Shown here one piece after another: positions 42,783 to 53,500 of a stretch of 64,000 nucleotides of DNA. The position numbers and the translations under genes are program-made. Origin of the DNA: Rapana venosa (taxonomy: Eukaryota; Mollusca; Gastropoda; Neogastropoda; Muricidae); NCBI GenBank assembly GCA_028751875.1, contig CM054153.1:14850912-14914911 (forward strand), given 5' to 3'. The notes under the pieces are model-generated. The model was not told the DNA's origin, did no database searches, and saw only the letters and a program-made list of their open reading frames with translations. Position 1 is the first letter of the stretch, and each line of letters opens with the position of its first letter.

Positions 42783-44351
42783 CTGTTGAAGAGAGCGAGA
42801 GAGAGAGAAAAAAGAAACAGTCGTGTGTTTTAAATGGTATGGGATTTGGTTTGTTGTGTTTTAAGGGGGCAAGCTTGGTTATTGGTGAAGTAGACTGCAG
42901 GGAACACTCGAAGGTGGCAGAAAGAGGGGAAGACAGAACAAGTCATGGATGGACAATATCAGAGAATGGACCAGGATGAATGACTCGGCACTACTGCGCA
43001 GAGCCGAGGACCGAGATGGATGGAGGAGGCTTACCACGGCATCGTCTTTCTGTCTCCCCCACAACCGCCAAGGTCACGGGACTGATGAGACTATTATCAT
43101 AAGTTTGGTGGTTGTGTTGAAAAACACCATAGTCGTGTGTTTAACTGGTATGAGAGTTGGTTTGCTGTGTTAAGAGCCAAATTGTAGTTTGTGAGGTAGA
43201 ATAATGATAATATCGTAAGATTGGTTGTTGTGTCGAAAAACATAGTCGTGTGTTTAACTGGTATGAGAGTTGGTTTGTTGTGTTAAGAGCCAAATTGTAG
43301 TTTGTGAGGTAGAATAATGATAATAAAATCGTAAGATTGGTTGTTGCGTCGAAAACATAGTCGTGTGTTTAAATGGTATGAGAGTCATTTGTGAGGTAGA
43401 ATAAGCATATAATTAGTCTGGTTGTTGTGTCAAAGACTGGCTGACTCTTAGGTCAACATCAGGTCACAAACCCAACTTCTGTCTTCTAGGCAATAATTAT
43501 GTAAAATAGATTATACATAATGAACAGCTGAAGAAAAAAACAACTGTGAAATTAGCATATAAAAATTGCTACGCACGCACGCACTCATGCACGCACGCAC
43601 ACACGCGCGCGCGCACAAACACACACACCACTACGCAATATAATTTCTTTATAAATCACAAACTAGATCAAACAGTACGAAATAAATGTGAAGTATCCCT
43701 CCAACACATATCTGAATCTACAAACACACTTTATAGGACATTTTTCCTTCAATCTTTTTTCGCTAAAAAAACAAATCACCCATACAAGATGGACATCAAA
43801 GAAAAACATGGTTTTGCTTCAGGCAAAATGACCTATACATTAAACCTTAAAACAAGTTCTTAATCAGCAGTAATGACCAACACTCAGGTTAAATACCGTC
43901 TCTCACAAAGGTTCATGAACTTGCTTCCCTTTGAAAGTTATTACGAACATAATATAGTCGTACGTGCTCATTCACACACACACACAAACACACACACACA
44001 CACACATACACACACAAACACACGCACGCACACAGGGGTAAGTATCCCTTGGGTGAAACCTTTTTCCCCTTCTCCCTCCTCCTCTCTAACTCCCTCCCAT
44101 CTCTCTCTCTCACCTTTAAAAATTCGTTTGGTGAATATAGGCAGGTCAACTTTTTAAAGAAAAGCTTCTTCCATTTCCTCCCCCCCCCCTTCTCTCTCAT
44201 TCTCTCCCTTCACTCCTTCCTCTACTCATTCTCACCCCCTCATTTCTCTCTCCTACTCTCTCTCTCTCTCTCCTCCCATCTTCCTCCCTCTACATAAACC
44301 TGCTTGCCTACCTGTCTGTCTGTCTCTATCAGGTTTGACCAATATTAGATT

Positions 44352-44418
<67 letters not shown>

Positions 44419-44448
44419 TTCTCTCTATCAGGTTTGATCAGTATTAGA

Positions 44449-44528
<80 letters not shown>

Positions 44529-47500
44529 CTCCTCCTTCCTTCCCCCCCTCTCTCTCACCTCCCTCCCATTCTAGCTCTGCCTCCCTCCCATCTCTCCCAT
44601 CCCTCCCTCCCTCTCTCCCCCCCCTTCCCCCCATCCTTTCACCCTCCCTCTCATACTTATCATCATACTCTTCGAAGTCTTCCTTGGCCTCACCTTTAAA
44701 AATGCGTTTGATGAGGATGGGCAGGTCTCCTCTGGGGGAGGCCTTTCCCCCTTCCAGGCAAAAGCCCACCCCGGTAGCTCCCTTGACCATGATGACGTCA
44801 TACACCCCCGGGCTGACCTCCACGGCAGGGGTGGTGGGGGCAGACCTGGGTGAGGGGAGGGAGCGAGGGGAGTCCGAGTTCGAGTCCGACTCGCTGGTTC
44901 CTCTCTCCTCTGAAAATAATAATGTATGGAATTTATATAGTGTGCGAACGCATGCAGAACATCTTGCGCACACGTTAAATCCTGTTCCGCTTTTCGAAAG
45001 AGTAGGCCATTGTGTGCCGGTGGGAACAGATGACAAAATTTACAAAACCGCATACACACGGGGACTGGATGTAAAAAAGCACATGAGTGCTTATTCCATT
45101 ATCCTCGGAAAAAAAAATCTGAGCGCTTTGATTTGTTGCTTTACAAGATTCAGCGCTATATAAATTCCAAACATTCTTCTTCTTCTTCTTCTTCTTATTA
45201 TTGTATAGCGCTGAACCTTGTAGAGCAACAAATCATAGCGCTCAAAAGAAAAGTGATGAGGAAGAGTGTGTGGGTTTTATTTCTGGAGGTTTGGGTTAAA
45301 ACATGATCATTAAACAAAGAAACGAAAGTTGCAAGAGAAATGGTAAATATGCTGAAAAATTGTGAATGAGAGAGAGAGAGGAAGGGGGGGGGGGGGGGGG
45401 GGGTGGGAGAGAGGGAGACAGACAGGGAGAGGGGGTTGGCAGAGGGAGAGAGAGGTAGGAGGAACAGAGGGGAGAATGAATGAACATTTTTTACTGAGGG
45501 AAAAGAATAAGCACAATAGTGGCTATTTTCATGCAGCCTTCCGTCAAAAAATTATAAGAGAGTTAAGTGAGTGAGTGAGTGTGTGTATGTGTGTGTGATA
45601 GAGAGAGAGGGGGGGAGGGAGGGAAGGAGGGAGAAAGACAGAGAGAGAATCAGTTTCTGTTTCAACAAAAACAAGTTATATTACACGATTTTATTTTTTT
45701 TAACATACACAGAACACTTACCTTGAAGTTTCAGAAGTAGCGAAGAAGGCAGCTTCACCCCGCGTGCAGTGAGCAGGACGCCCTTGGGCCCCGTGCTCTC
45801 TAACTGTGACTGTACCTGAGCCGGGCGGCGGTGTTTGAGGGTTCGACCGTCCACAGCCATGAGCAAATCCGCCTCCTCTACCACACTCTCCTTGGTATGG
45901 ACACGGGTCACCTGGGGTGGACACAGGTACATAGACAGACGTGTGACTGCTCAGGTTTGGTGGCCCAAAGCAAAAGATTTGTCAGTTACTGATGTAAGTT
46001 CAGTGTCAAGGCCTACATCAAAATGTTTCACATTTTAAAAAGATTGTCTGCAGTCATGACAAACGCTTAGCAGAAAAACCCGGATTCTCCGTTAAAAGAT
46101 CAAAAAAAAAATCTCTGAAGTCGGAGTATGGCCTCCTATGTGGCGAGGTTTTTGAAGAAAAGTCATACGCATACACATCTCATTCAGTGTGTACTTAATT
46201 TCCAGGTTGGATGAGTGAGACAGAGTGCACGTTTTGGGTGACCCCAAAGGTGTTAAGCTGGGGAACATGAAACAATAACAATAACAACAGCAACACTGCT
46301 ACAGTTAGGGCGTCGGGGTAGAATTGTGGGTATGAATGAACAAATAAAATGACTGACTGAAAGAATGAATAAATGAAGGATGTTAAGACCCCCACAAGAC
46401 ATCAAGAAGAACGACGTGGCACTCACCAAATGGAAAGACACATAACCAGATTGACTACATCTTGGCCCCCAAACGATTTAAGTCGAGCATCAACAAAGCC
46501 CAGACAAGAAGTTTCCCTGGCGCTGATATTGGTAGTGACCACGACATGGTACTCATGACCCTACAGATCAAGCTGAAGACCAAGAACCAGAAGAGAAATC
46601 CCCGTTTGCGGTTCAACATGGAAAAGCTGAAGGACCCCGAAGTCACTGAAATCTTTAAAGCTGAGATAGGGGGCAGATTTGCAGCATTGAATTTCCTCCA
46701 AGATGACATCAACAACCTCTCTGAGACCTTCAGCAAGACCATTCAGGAGACAGCGCTGGAGATCCTTGGGAAAGAGAGGAAAAAAAAACCAACCGTGGGT
46801 TACCAACGATATCCTGGACCTGTGCGACCAACGTAGGGAGCTAAGCCAGTGACGAACAAAAACCCCGAAACGGCCGAAGAGTATAGAACAGTCAACAGAT
46901 CAATCAAGAAGAAGATGACTGAGGCCATGGGGAACTGGATGTCAGAACAATGCTCCAAGGTTGAGAAGGCAATGGCAAAAGGAGACAGCAAAGAGGCGTC
47001 CCAGACCATCAAGTACTAACCCAAGTCCCAGAAACAAAGACCCCCGTTTTTGAAGAAAAGAGGGTGCCCTTACAGAAGCCCCACTATCATGAAGATGGAC
47101 AGAGTATTGCAGAGCCTGTACAATACATAAAGGTGCCCAAAAATTAAGCAAGCCCCCAACCATCAGTCCCTGAAAAACACGGGTACTGGGGAAGGGGTAA
47201 AGAAGCAGAAGCCCCAAAAAGGGAGCAAGTCCCCGGGGATTAAAAACACCCCGGGGGCCTCAAGGCGGGGCCCAGAGGGTGATAAAGGCATTAAAAAATT
47301 TGAAAAGCATTTGGCCAGCAAAGGTGGCTGAACAGGGGCCCCAAATCCACATTTTCCCACTTCCAAAGAAGGGAAATGAAAAAGTCCCAAAAAATTTAAA
47401 CAATCAGTTGAAACCACCCCAAAAGTTATGCTAGCATTGCCTTGAACAGTGAAAAAAAGAGAAAAATCCATAAAAACAGGCAGGATTCAGACGGGTCGAA

Positions 47501-50500
47501 GACGTGAGCAATTTAAATCGAATGTCATGAAAGATCTCCAACTAGTACAGCTTACAACAATCATTGACTTAAGAACCTTCACGATTTGGGAAGAAGCTCG
47601 TGGCAAGTCATGGGGAAAATTAGTTCGACGAGGACCTGTTTTCGTATAAGGCGGTATGAAGCTCCACAGTGCGCCCTCATGGGTGGAGAAATCGGGGGGT
47701 TCCCCCGGACTTCATTTTGGAGTTCGAAAAGGGTCCCCGCTACCCCCGTTTTTTTCAACGTTTTCCCGGGAGAAATCATGAGGAGGCCCCCTTGGCTTCA
47801 AGACCCCATTCACAATAGGAGGGAAGCCAGTCTGCAATCTTCGATTCGCAACGATATTTTCCATGGGCCGCATGAAAAAAGAATCCGGATTCACCCCCAG
47901 ACTGGGGAAAAATGCCAATGCCCCCGGTTGGAGATCAGCAAAAAAGGCAAGATCCCATGACGTACCCCAAAAAAGGAACCCCAAGGAAAAAAGTGAGGGC
48001 GAACATAGAGGAGGGGAAAAAACAAAAAAATTGGGAGATACCCAAAAAAAAAGGCCGAGGAAAAAAGGGAAGGAAAAAGAAAACCCCGGGCCCCCCCTGA
48101 TAAGGGGAAAGGTGGGGAAAAAAAAAAAAACCAAAAAAACAACATCAGAACCACACCAGGGCAGCTCCCAAGGCATTCACATCCATTGCCTTGTTCAGTG
48201 TGAAGCATGGACACTTTCTGGTTTGAACGTCGCATCAAGCCTTTTAGATGAAAAAGCCTCAGGGGGTCTAACCACCTAAGGACCCCAAAACAAAGACTAC
48301 GTCTGGGGAGCAGACGGGCATGGTGGAAACAAGAAAATTGCTATACAGTAAACGGAGGAAATGAAGTGGTTTGGGGCCCCACAAAAAGGATAAAGCCGTC
48401 AAACAGTTCAGGAATGGTGAAGGGGGCAGGAGGGAGGGGCCCCACGCAAAAATGGGTACCAACTCAAGGGTGGGGCCGGCCCACTGTACCAAATCCCCGA
48501 AAAAGCCCCGGGGAAAAACCATTTGGCGGTCCACTTGCAGGTCCATGGGGACCCCCGGGTTTTCCCCACCAAGGATGAGTGGTGGTGAGGGAGTTAAGAA
48601 AGGGAAAACAACCGGAACGAAAGAATGATAAAAAGGTGACTGTCAAAGTAAGGGGATAGAATTTGGGAGTATGGGGTGAAAAAAAAAAATGACAGATTGA
48701 AAAAACAAACTTCTTTGTATCGTCGGTCTGATTGATGAATCAAGGTTGTTAGGGGAGGGAATGGAAATTTTGAACTGAACGAAAGAATTTTAAAGAAGAA
48801 AACTTGACGAATGAATGAAGGATGTTTGTCTAAGAATGCTGAAAATTTTTACCCCCATGTTGTTGGCATGATACACGTAGGAAGGGGAGGGGTGAGAAAA
48901 AATAGACGGGGAGGGGGGGAGGGGGACAAAGATATGAGTAGAACCACGCATTGAAGTAGTGATTTAAAGATAGCGCACGAAAACACCACTTGTATTTGTG
49001 AGAAAAAAAGGTGCGCGCGTACACACAGAACACAAAAACAAAAAATGCGCGCGCGCACGCCACAATGTATACACACATGCGAAACGCATGCACGCGGGGC
49101 AACCCCAACAGACATAATGTTTGTCCCCTTACCCCCTTGGTGGCGCCTCTTCCCCTTCTCCACAAACACACAAAAATCACTCAAACACTAAACCAAACAC
49201 AACACCCTACCCCAACACACTACAAAAAACAATACTACACACAATCATACATACCCCCCCCACCATCACCACAATCCTCACATACCCCACACACTCATAT
49301 AACAACCACTCCAACAATACACATAAAACACACAATCACACAGTACTACATAATACACACATACACAATCATTCCATACACAACCTGCCCCAACAATCAT
49401 CACATAATACACACCAATCATACATAATACACCCACTACCACAAACACTCCTACCCACAACACAACACACACACAACAAACCCCTCCTAAACCACATCCA
49501 CAATCATCACAAATCCACACTCAACACAGTCATACAAATACACACACACCCAACCCAAAACCCATACACAAAACCAAAATCCTCCAAACACCACAACCCT
49601 CAATATACAACAACAAACAATCCACACAACCCCACACCCCACAACACTCATCCAATTATCCCCCCCCCCCCCCCCCCCCCCCCTTGCACAAATTACCCTC
49701 TTTTGGGTCCCCTACGTGAGGTTTCAGTAAGCTCTAGAGACCCCGCTAGCCCCCGTTTGGAAGTGGTCATAGCCCCTTGTGGGTCGAATTTTTCCCCCAG
49801 ATCCGGCGCGGACGAACCCCCTACCCAACCCCGGTCCCCTCCACGGGGGAGTCTTTTTTCCCGTGGAAAGGGCCCCGTTTGGTCGGGATGACATTTTCGG
49901 GAAAATCTTTACCGCATATCCACGTGAATCAGCGGGGGGGTGGCGGTGGGGGGGTGGTGGGGTGGGGTTCTTTAGGATTTGGTTTGTGGGGGGGGTTTGG
50001 GGTTGGGGCTGTTCTTTTTCGGTGGTGTGTTTTTTGTGTGGGGATGAATCGTTTGGAAAGGTTTTTTTTGGTTGGCGCGCCGGTTTTTCGGGGTTACCCT
50101 TTTCCCTTGTCTGAAGATTTGAAAACCCCGATGGCCCCCCGTCTTGGTCCCCCCATTTTCCAAACCCCGGGTTGCGGGAAGGGGAGGGGGGGGGGTTGAG
50201 CGGGGGAAGAGGAGGAGCTATTTTAGGTGGGGAAGGGGGGGGAGACTTGGAAGAAGCTGAGTTGTCACTCCCTTAAAACAGAACGATTTGGGGTATGGCG
50301 AGCGGGGGAAATTCCCCGATGGTGGGACTGTGTGAGAGAACTCAAACGCCCTGGACTGTCTTCGCCCTGGCCCGGAAATCCTGGACAGGTGTTGAGGGGG
50401 GGGTCCCCTGGGTGGCCCAGTTGCCTTCTCTGGGCGGTCCCCGACAGCCCCGGGGAAAGGCGGCAGGGGGAGGGGAGTGGAAAGAAGGGCATTTCGAACC

Positions 50501-53346
50501 CCGGGGGTTTCTTTGTCCCCCCTGGGTGATCGGACCTTTTGGGAATTTGGGGGTGCAGGGGTAGGGAGGTTAAAGCGGTGGTGTTGCGCTGACGGTTTTT
50601 TCCTCCCCCGCTAAGTCCCCAGGGGTAAACAAGCAGGGGCGGCTGTTTCCCTTGGGATGCTTAGGCTTCGGCTGGTCGGTGGGAGCGAGGTGGGATCGGG
50701 GGGAGGGGGCCTGGGATGGAAACATCCCTTCAGGGTTTCCCATCACCAGGTCCCCCTTTTTAGGAACGGGAGGAGGAGGGGGCCGGTAAGGGGGGGGGTT
50801 CCTTGTTGGGAAGGGGGGAGGGGGAGGAGGTGTCCTTTTTCGGGGGTTTTCCCCCTTTGGGTCTGGAGGGGAGTTTGAAAGGTTTGGGGATGGCATGGGA
50901 GTGGGGGGGCTGTGTTGGTAGATGTTTTGGGGGCCCCGTCTATAGAAAGAGCCCTGTCTTCCCCGGGGGAGTTTCCCCTTCCCCCCGAGACATCAGTTCC
51001 CCTGTTTTGGGTCGTCTTCGTTGTGGGGTCCCGTGAGCGTAGCAGAGAGAGCAGTTGTTGCGGAGGAGTTCTCCCCTTTTGCATCGTGGATTTGCGGCTT
51101 TGGGTTTGGGGCTGTTTCCCGGGGGTTGTTTGTGCTGTTTTTTTGGGAAAGAGAGTGAAGTTTTTCCCTTTTGATTTGATCAAGTCATTACCGCCGGGGA
51201 ATGAATTTGGGTTCCCTTTTATGTTCTGCTCGTTAGTGGAACTAGCTAGTGTTGGGAAAGGGGAATTTGGCTTTCTTTTTGTGGGTTGGGGGGTTTGTCT
51301 TTTTTTCAGGGGGGGTTTGTTGTATGAAATAGTACGGCGTTCCCCTGTAAACGGTACAGTTTTTTACTGGAAATTGTTCTTGTACCCCCGCAGTGGTATC
51401 CGTTTAGCGGTTTTAAGGCCCCTTTTTTTTATCCCGAAGTACCTTTTTTTAGGTTTTACCGAACCTGTGGTCATGACAGTTTTTTTGGATTCAGTAATGC
51501 GGAATGAAGCGTTGGGGGGTTTTTGGTGTGGGTTGGGGAAGTCCCGGGTTTGGGGGCGTTTTTTAGCACCTTGTTTTAGAAAGGGTTTAAAATCACGGTT
51601 GGAACTTTGGGGAGCTCCTCATCGAGTCAAAAGTGTGCTTGTCCAAGGTCGTCAACTTTTTTTGGTGGATTCAGGTGATGATTATCGTGCCCCAAAAGGG
51701 GGGAGGGGGAGGCGCCCTGCTTGGTGGTTGTGGGGGGGATGAGGTGAAAATCATTCGGAGAGTGCGAGTCCCCTGCTGAGCGTCCCGGACCTGGTTTTTG
51801 AGGTGTGGTTTCTCGTGAGCTGGGCCAAAGGTTTGGGTCTGGTCGGGCTTTCAGAATCCCTGCCCCCGTCTGAGTCGTCTGCTGTTTTCCTCTTGTGGTG
51901 GTGGGAGTGAGGAGGGGCCCCAAAAGAGGGGGAGAAGGCTTTGGGGGGGCCCGAGCCCGATTGAAGGTGGCGAGCCTTCTCGTCCCCCCTTCTCGGCAAT
52001 GGAGGGCCCTGGACGGGGTGATGGCGGAGGTGGGAGAGCTGCTGGTCGTCCTGCAGGAGGAGGCCCGACTTGGCTGGCATGCCCTCCGCGGTCACCAGGA
52101 GGGGGGGGCGCTGTTCCCGACGCTTCCTCCATCCCCCTCTCCCCTCCGCTACCGCTCCCTCTACAGCAATCCTCCTCTCCCCCCTTTCCGAGGTTTCCCC
52201 GAGTTGGCCCGCGGTTGAAGTTCTTGACCACGGAGGACACAGGCACGGAGGACCTGGTGGGGTGAGTGAGCGGGGACACGGGCTTCACCTCCGAGGCTTT
52301 CCTTTCGAACATCCGAGCCGCTGAGGACACAAACTTGCGACTTGGTCGAGTCGTCTCCGGCGGGTGCGCCGGCGTCGGCAAAGTCTTTGAGTTTGGAAGA
52401 CGCTGTCGTAGGGGAGGAAAGGTCTTTGGGCGCTTCGTCAGAATGTGCGGAGGAGTACGATTTGTCAGAACTCACGGAGGACGTGCGTTTGGGTTTTGGA
52501 GCTACCGGAGGCGGGATCTTGGGTTTGGTGGCAGGCGGTGCAGCGGCGTGCGACACATGAGAGGTATGCGCCTGAACCACCTCATCCGCTACTGCCTCCT
52601 TCTCCTCATCCGCAGCGGCTGCTCTGGGAGTCTGCACACAGTCCAGACCGTCCTGCTTGTCCTCGGAGGAAGATCTAGACTTGGGTCTAGGAGTAGGGAC
52701 GGGAGACACTTTCCTAGCCACGGCATCAAACACCGGAGCGTTCTCGCGCGGAGTGAACATCCCAGAGGCAGCTCGTGACTCTTCCGCTTGGGAACGTTCT
52801 GGACCTGCGTCTTCCAGCACCTCTGATGGAGGACACACGGGGGGAGGTTGAGGCAGGTGTCGTCTTACCAGAGGTCTTCTCGAGGCTGCAGCCCCGATCT
52901 CGCTGACCGTAGCTTCTTCCCCCAGTTTTTAGCGGGTCCTCGACACCTCCGGGGCCTCTCCGCTCTGGGCCCCTCTTAGGACTGGTGGGGAGATGGGGGG
53001 GGTACCCGACGCTGTCTCGGGGTAGGTCGAGGGGGAGCGGCAGGTTCGGGGTCGAAAGAGTGGCCAAAGCGAGGACTCAGAGCTTTGGAGAGTTTTCGGG
53101 TCGACATGTCGTCGTCGTCCTCGTCGTCGTCTTCCACGTCGACGCTCAGTGGTGACTCGGAGGTGTGGGTGTGCCCAGTGTGTTGGGTGAAGGCAGGGGG
53201 CTGGCCATCAGAGGAGGTAGGGGAGAAGGGCTGGGGGCAGAGCCTCACGCCATACTGGGTATACCCCCCGCCTCCTACTCCAGGTCTGGGCGAGGATTCG
53301 CCAGAGGCTTGTTTAGCTGCTGTGCTGTGTGGTGTGGGGTGTGGTT
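42625..53346 (-). CDS. PDZD2: PDZD2-like multi-PDZ protein, 3' part of gene
   Basis: Exons recognised on the minus strand are 53346-about 51750 (long, disordered, frame-broken), 45911-45722, 44909-44694 and 42782-42625. The last three join in phase. Half a PDZ domain is followed by an acidic/Ser linker and a complete terminal PDZ domain ending RRPE-stop, TGA at 42627-42625. The terminal domain has GVGFCLEGGKA (carboxylate-binding loop), DLPILIKRIFKGGPAE, DEILAVNGVDF and HYEAWNHLKF. That closely follows, from memory, the last PDZ of vertebrate PDZD2 (GLGF..GGKAS, LLIKRIFKGGAAE, DEILAING, MHFDAWN). PDZ proteins scaffold complexes by binding C-terminal peptides. Upstream exons, including the first half of the penultimate PDZ, were not found: they lie in degraded sequence, the N gap or beyond the window. 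Pro-IL16-like is the main alternative name. Confidence 0.8.
42818..43430. repeat. 113-115-bp tandem repeat, about four copies, interrupted
   Basis: Copies are marked by AGTCGTGTGTTTAACTGGTA at 43131, 43244 and 43359, and by a diverged start at about 42821. Each full unit continues GAGAGTTGGTTTG..TGTGTTAAG and AATTGTAGTTTGTGAGGTAG. The first copy is separated from the others by the LINE fragment at 42890-43085. Confidence 0.85.
42890..43085 (+). mobile_element. LINE 3' fragment (RTE-like ORF end)
   Basis: The plus strand encodes SWMDNIREWTRMNDSALLR, then RAEDRDGWRRLTTASSFCLP and a stop about 13 residues later. This W-x-D-N-I-x-E-W..R-D-x-W-R-x-L motif is the C-terminal end of the reverse transcriptase ORF in RTE-like elements. 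No catalytic domain is present. Confidence 0.8.
44108..44170 (-). pseudogene. degenerate duplicate of PDZ exon end with donor site
   Basis: The minus strand reads GACCTGCCTATATTCACC, then AAACGAATTTTTAAAG|GTGAGA. The functional exon at 44694-44909 ends GACCTGCCCATCCTCATC, AAACGCATTTTTAAAG|GTGAGG. The encoded DLPIFTKRIFK corresponds to DLPILIKRIFK. Upstream of this piece the similarity fades and a TGA interrupts. It therefore looks like a decayed partial exon duplication with an intact donor. Confidence 0.65.
44353..44525. repeat. CT microsatellite
   Basis: About 170 bp of CT dinucleotides in two blocks. Each block is preceded by a copy of TCAGGTTTGA(C/T)CA(A/G)TATTAGAT, so the unit with its flank is duplicated. 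Confidence 0.95.
44694..44909 (-). CDS. PDZD2: PDZD2-like penultimate exon: linker and first half of last PDZ
   Basis: The acceptor is ATTTTCAG|AG and the donor is TTTAAAG|GTGAGG. The exon is 216 bp with phases matching its neighbours. It encodes a Ser/Pro-rich linker (EERGTSESDSNSDSPRSLPS), then VSPGVYDVIMVKGATG, GVGFCLEGGKA and DLPILIKRIFK. The G-V-G-F loop is the peptide carboxylate-binding site. The acceptor lies in SINE-derived sequence. Confidence 0.92.
44905..45256 (+). repeat. rearranged SINE with inverted tail copies on both sides
   Basis: The body 44938-45180 matches the copy at 63617-63865 (GTGTGCGAACGCATGCAGAA, GAGTAGGCCATTGTGTGCC, GAGCGCTTTGATTTGTTGC). It is preceded at 44912-44940 by an inverted tail piece (AATGTATGGAATTTATATAG). 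It is followed, after a CTT/TTA run, at 45205-45253 by another inverted tail (TATAGCGCTGAACCTTGTAG, then AGCAACAAATCATAGCGCTC). The GAGACTATAAACCGA head is missing. Confidence 0.85.
44910..45721 (-). other. PDZD2-like intron
   Basis: About 0.8 kb. It is made mostly of a rearranged SINE (44905-45256), a poly-G/GA-rich tract (45367-45460) and a GA/GG tract (45598-45648). Confidence 0.8.
45722..45911 (-). CDS. PDZD2: PDZD2-like exon: second half of a PDZ domain
   Basis: The acceptor is CACCCCAG and the donor is CTTCAAG|GTAAGT. The exon is 190 bp, entering in phase 0 and leaving with one base that pairs with the next exon to give Glu. It encodes VHTKESVVEEADLLMAVDGR, then THE-like AQVQSQLESTGPKGVLLTARG. 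This is the beta-D to beta-F part of a PDZ fold, where ADLLMAVDG corresponds to GDEILSVNG. The first half of this domain should lie just upstream but is not recognisable. Confidence 0.85.
45950..46285 (+). repeat. SINE copy, family with GAAGTCGGAGTATGG core
   Basis: It contains GTGGCCCAAAGCAAAAGATT, TCTGAAGTCGGAGTATGGCC, GAAGAAAAGTCATACGCATA and GGGTGACCCCAAAGGTGTTA, ending in an AACAATAACAACAGCAACA tail. The best-preserved copies of this family are this one and 23097-23430. Confidence 0.8.
46425..48630 (+). mobile_element. decayed RTE-like LINE (endonuclease and reverse transcriptase)
   Basis: The plus strand first reads KTHNQIDYILAPKRF and FPGADIGSDHDMVLMTL, the end of an APE-type endonuclease domain. 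RT-linker text follows (DDINNLSETFSKTIQETALE). From 46795 the frame breaks repeatedly. Landmarks still follow the order of RTE ORFs: a DLCDQRRELS-like piece (46815), a TKAFDTVDH-like piece (47565-47600), a LFNVFPGEIMR piece (47755), CEAWTLSGLN (48205), KWFGP..KQFRNGEGGRR (48365-48430) and a W-x-x-L-like end near 48590. It lies inside the PDZD2-like gene, antisense to it. Element age and sequence error both contribute to the breaks. Confidence 0.8.
48640..49690. repeat. low-complexity C/A-rich intron sequence
   Basis: After a short AT/GA-rich stretch and CG/CA tracts (49012-49100), 49150-49655 is almost purely C and A with scattered T. It ends in about 24 C (49660-49683). The 256-residue Thr/His/Asn/Pro frame here is a repeat translation. 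Confidence 0.8.
49700..51749 (-). CDS. possible continuation of the disordered PDZD2-like exon (low-quality sequence)
   Basis: The minus strand gives Pro/Ser/Thr/Lys-rich frames broken every 100-200 bases, such as FTLFPKKTAQTTPGKQPQTQ, RSRDPTTKTTQNRG and PPPPPFPTRNPPPYRPP. The composition resembles the neighbouring exon at 51750-53346. The sequence is G-rich on the plus strand, with inflated homopolymers that wreck every frame. The long plus-strand frame at 50912-51742 is Gly/Phe/Val-rich with no domain and is probably antisense noise. Exon limits cannot be set. Confidence 0.3.
51750..53346 (-). CDS. PDZD2: PDZD2-like long disordered exon, frame-broken
   Basis: The acceptor CATTTTCTTTTCAG lies at 53347-53360. 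The reading starts PHPTPHSTAAKQASGESSPR and runs through an acidic stretch VEDDDEDDDDMSTRKLSKAL. It then passes EEKEAVADEVVQAHTSH, KIPPPVAPKPKRTSSVSSDK (an SH3-ligand-like PxxP) and KFVSSAARMFERKASEVKP to SPTRPKPLAQLTRNHTSK. One protein is spread over three frames. Shifts fall at the 8-base run 52995-53002, the 6-base run 52839-52844, near 52345, and the 7-base run 51943-51949. Three of the four are G/C homopolymers, which points to sequencing indels rather than a pseudogene. Assignment to the PDZ gene rests on strand, position and the SSAARMFE-type linker. Confidence 0.6.
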
Positions 53347-53500
53347 CTGAAAAGAAAATGTCGGTGTAAGGGGGGTTTGTTTTTCGATCCCCTATTTTTT
53401 TTTTTTTTTAAGGAAGATTCCTTTGGTCAGTAAAAGGTGACAGGCTTTTTTTAAATTTTACAGAGAAATGTCATTGAAAGTTATTGGGTTTTAGGTTTTG

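Larger units (their letters stand above)
42783..44693 (-). other. PDZD2-like last intron
   Basis: About 1.9 kb. It holds a 113-115-bp tandem repeat (42818-42875 and 43097-43430) split by a LINE fragment, CA/CG tracts at 43572-43630 and 43972-44030, a degenerate exon copy (44108-44170) and a long CT tract (44353-44525). Confidence 0.75.

Noticed and set aside
49121..49891. 256-codon Thr/His/Asn/Pro ORF
   Set aside because: C/A-only sequence avoids stop codons on the plus strand; not a gene.
50912..51742. 276-codon plus-strand ORF
   Set aside because: Gly/Phe/Val-rich, no domain, inside homopolymer-inflated sequence and antisense to likely coding sequence.
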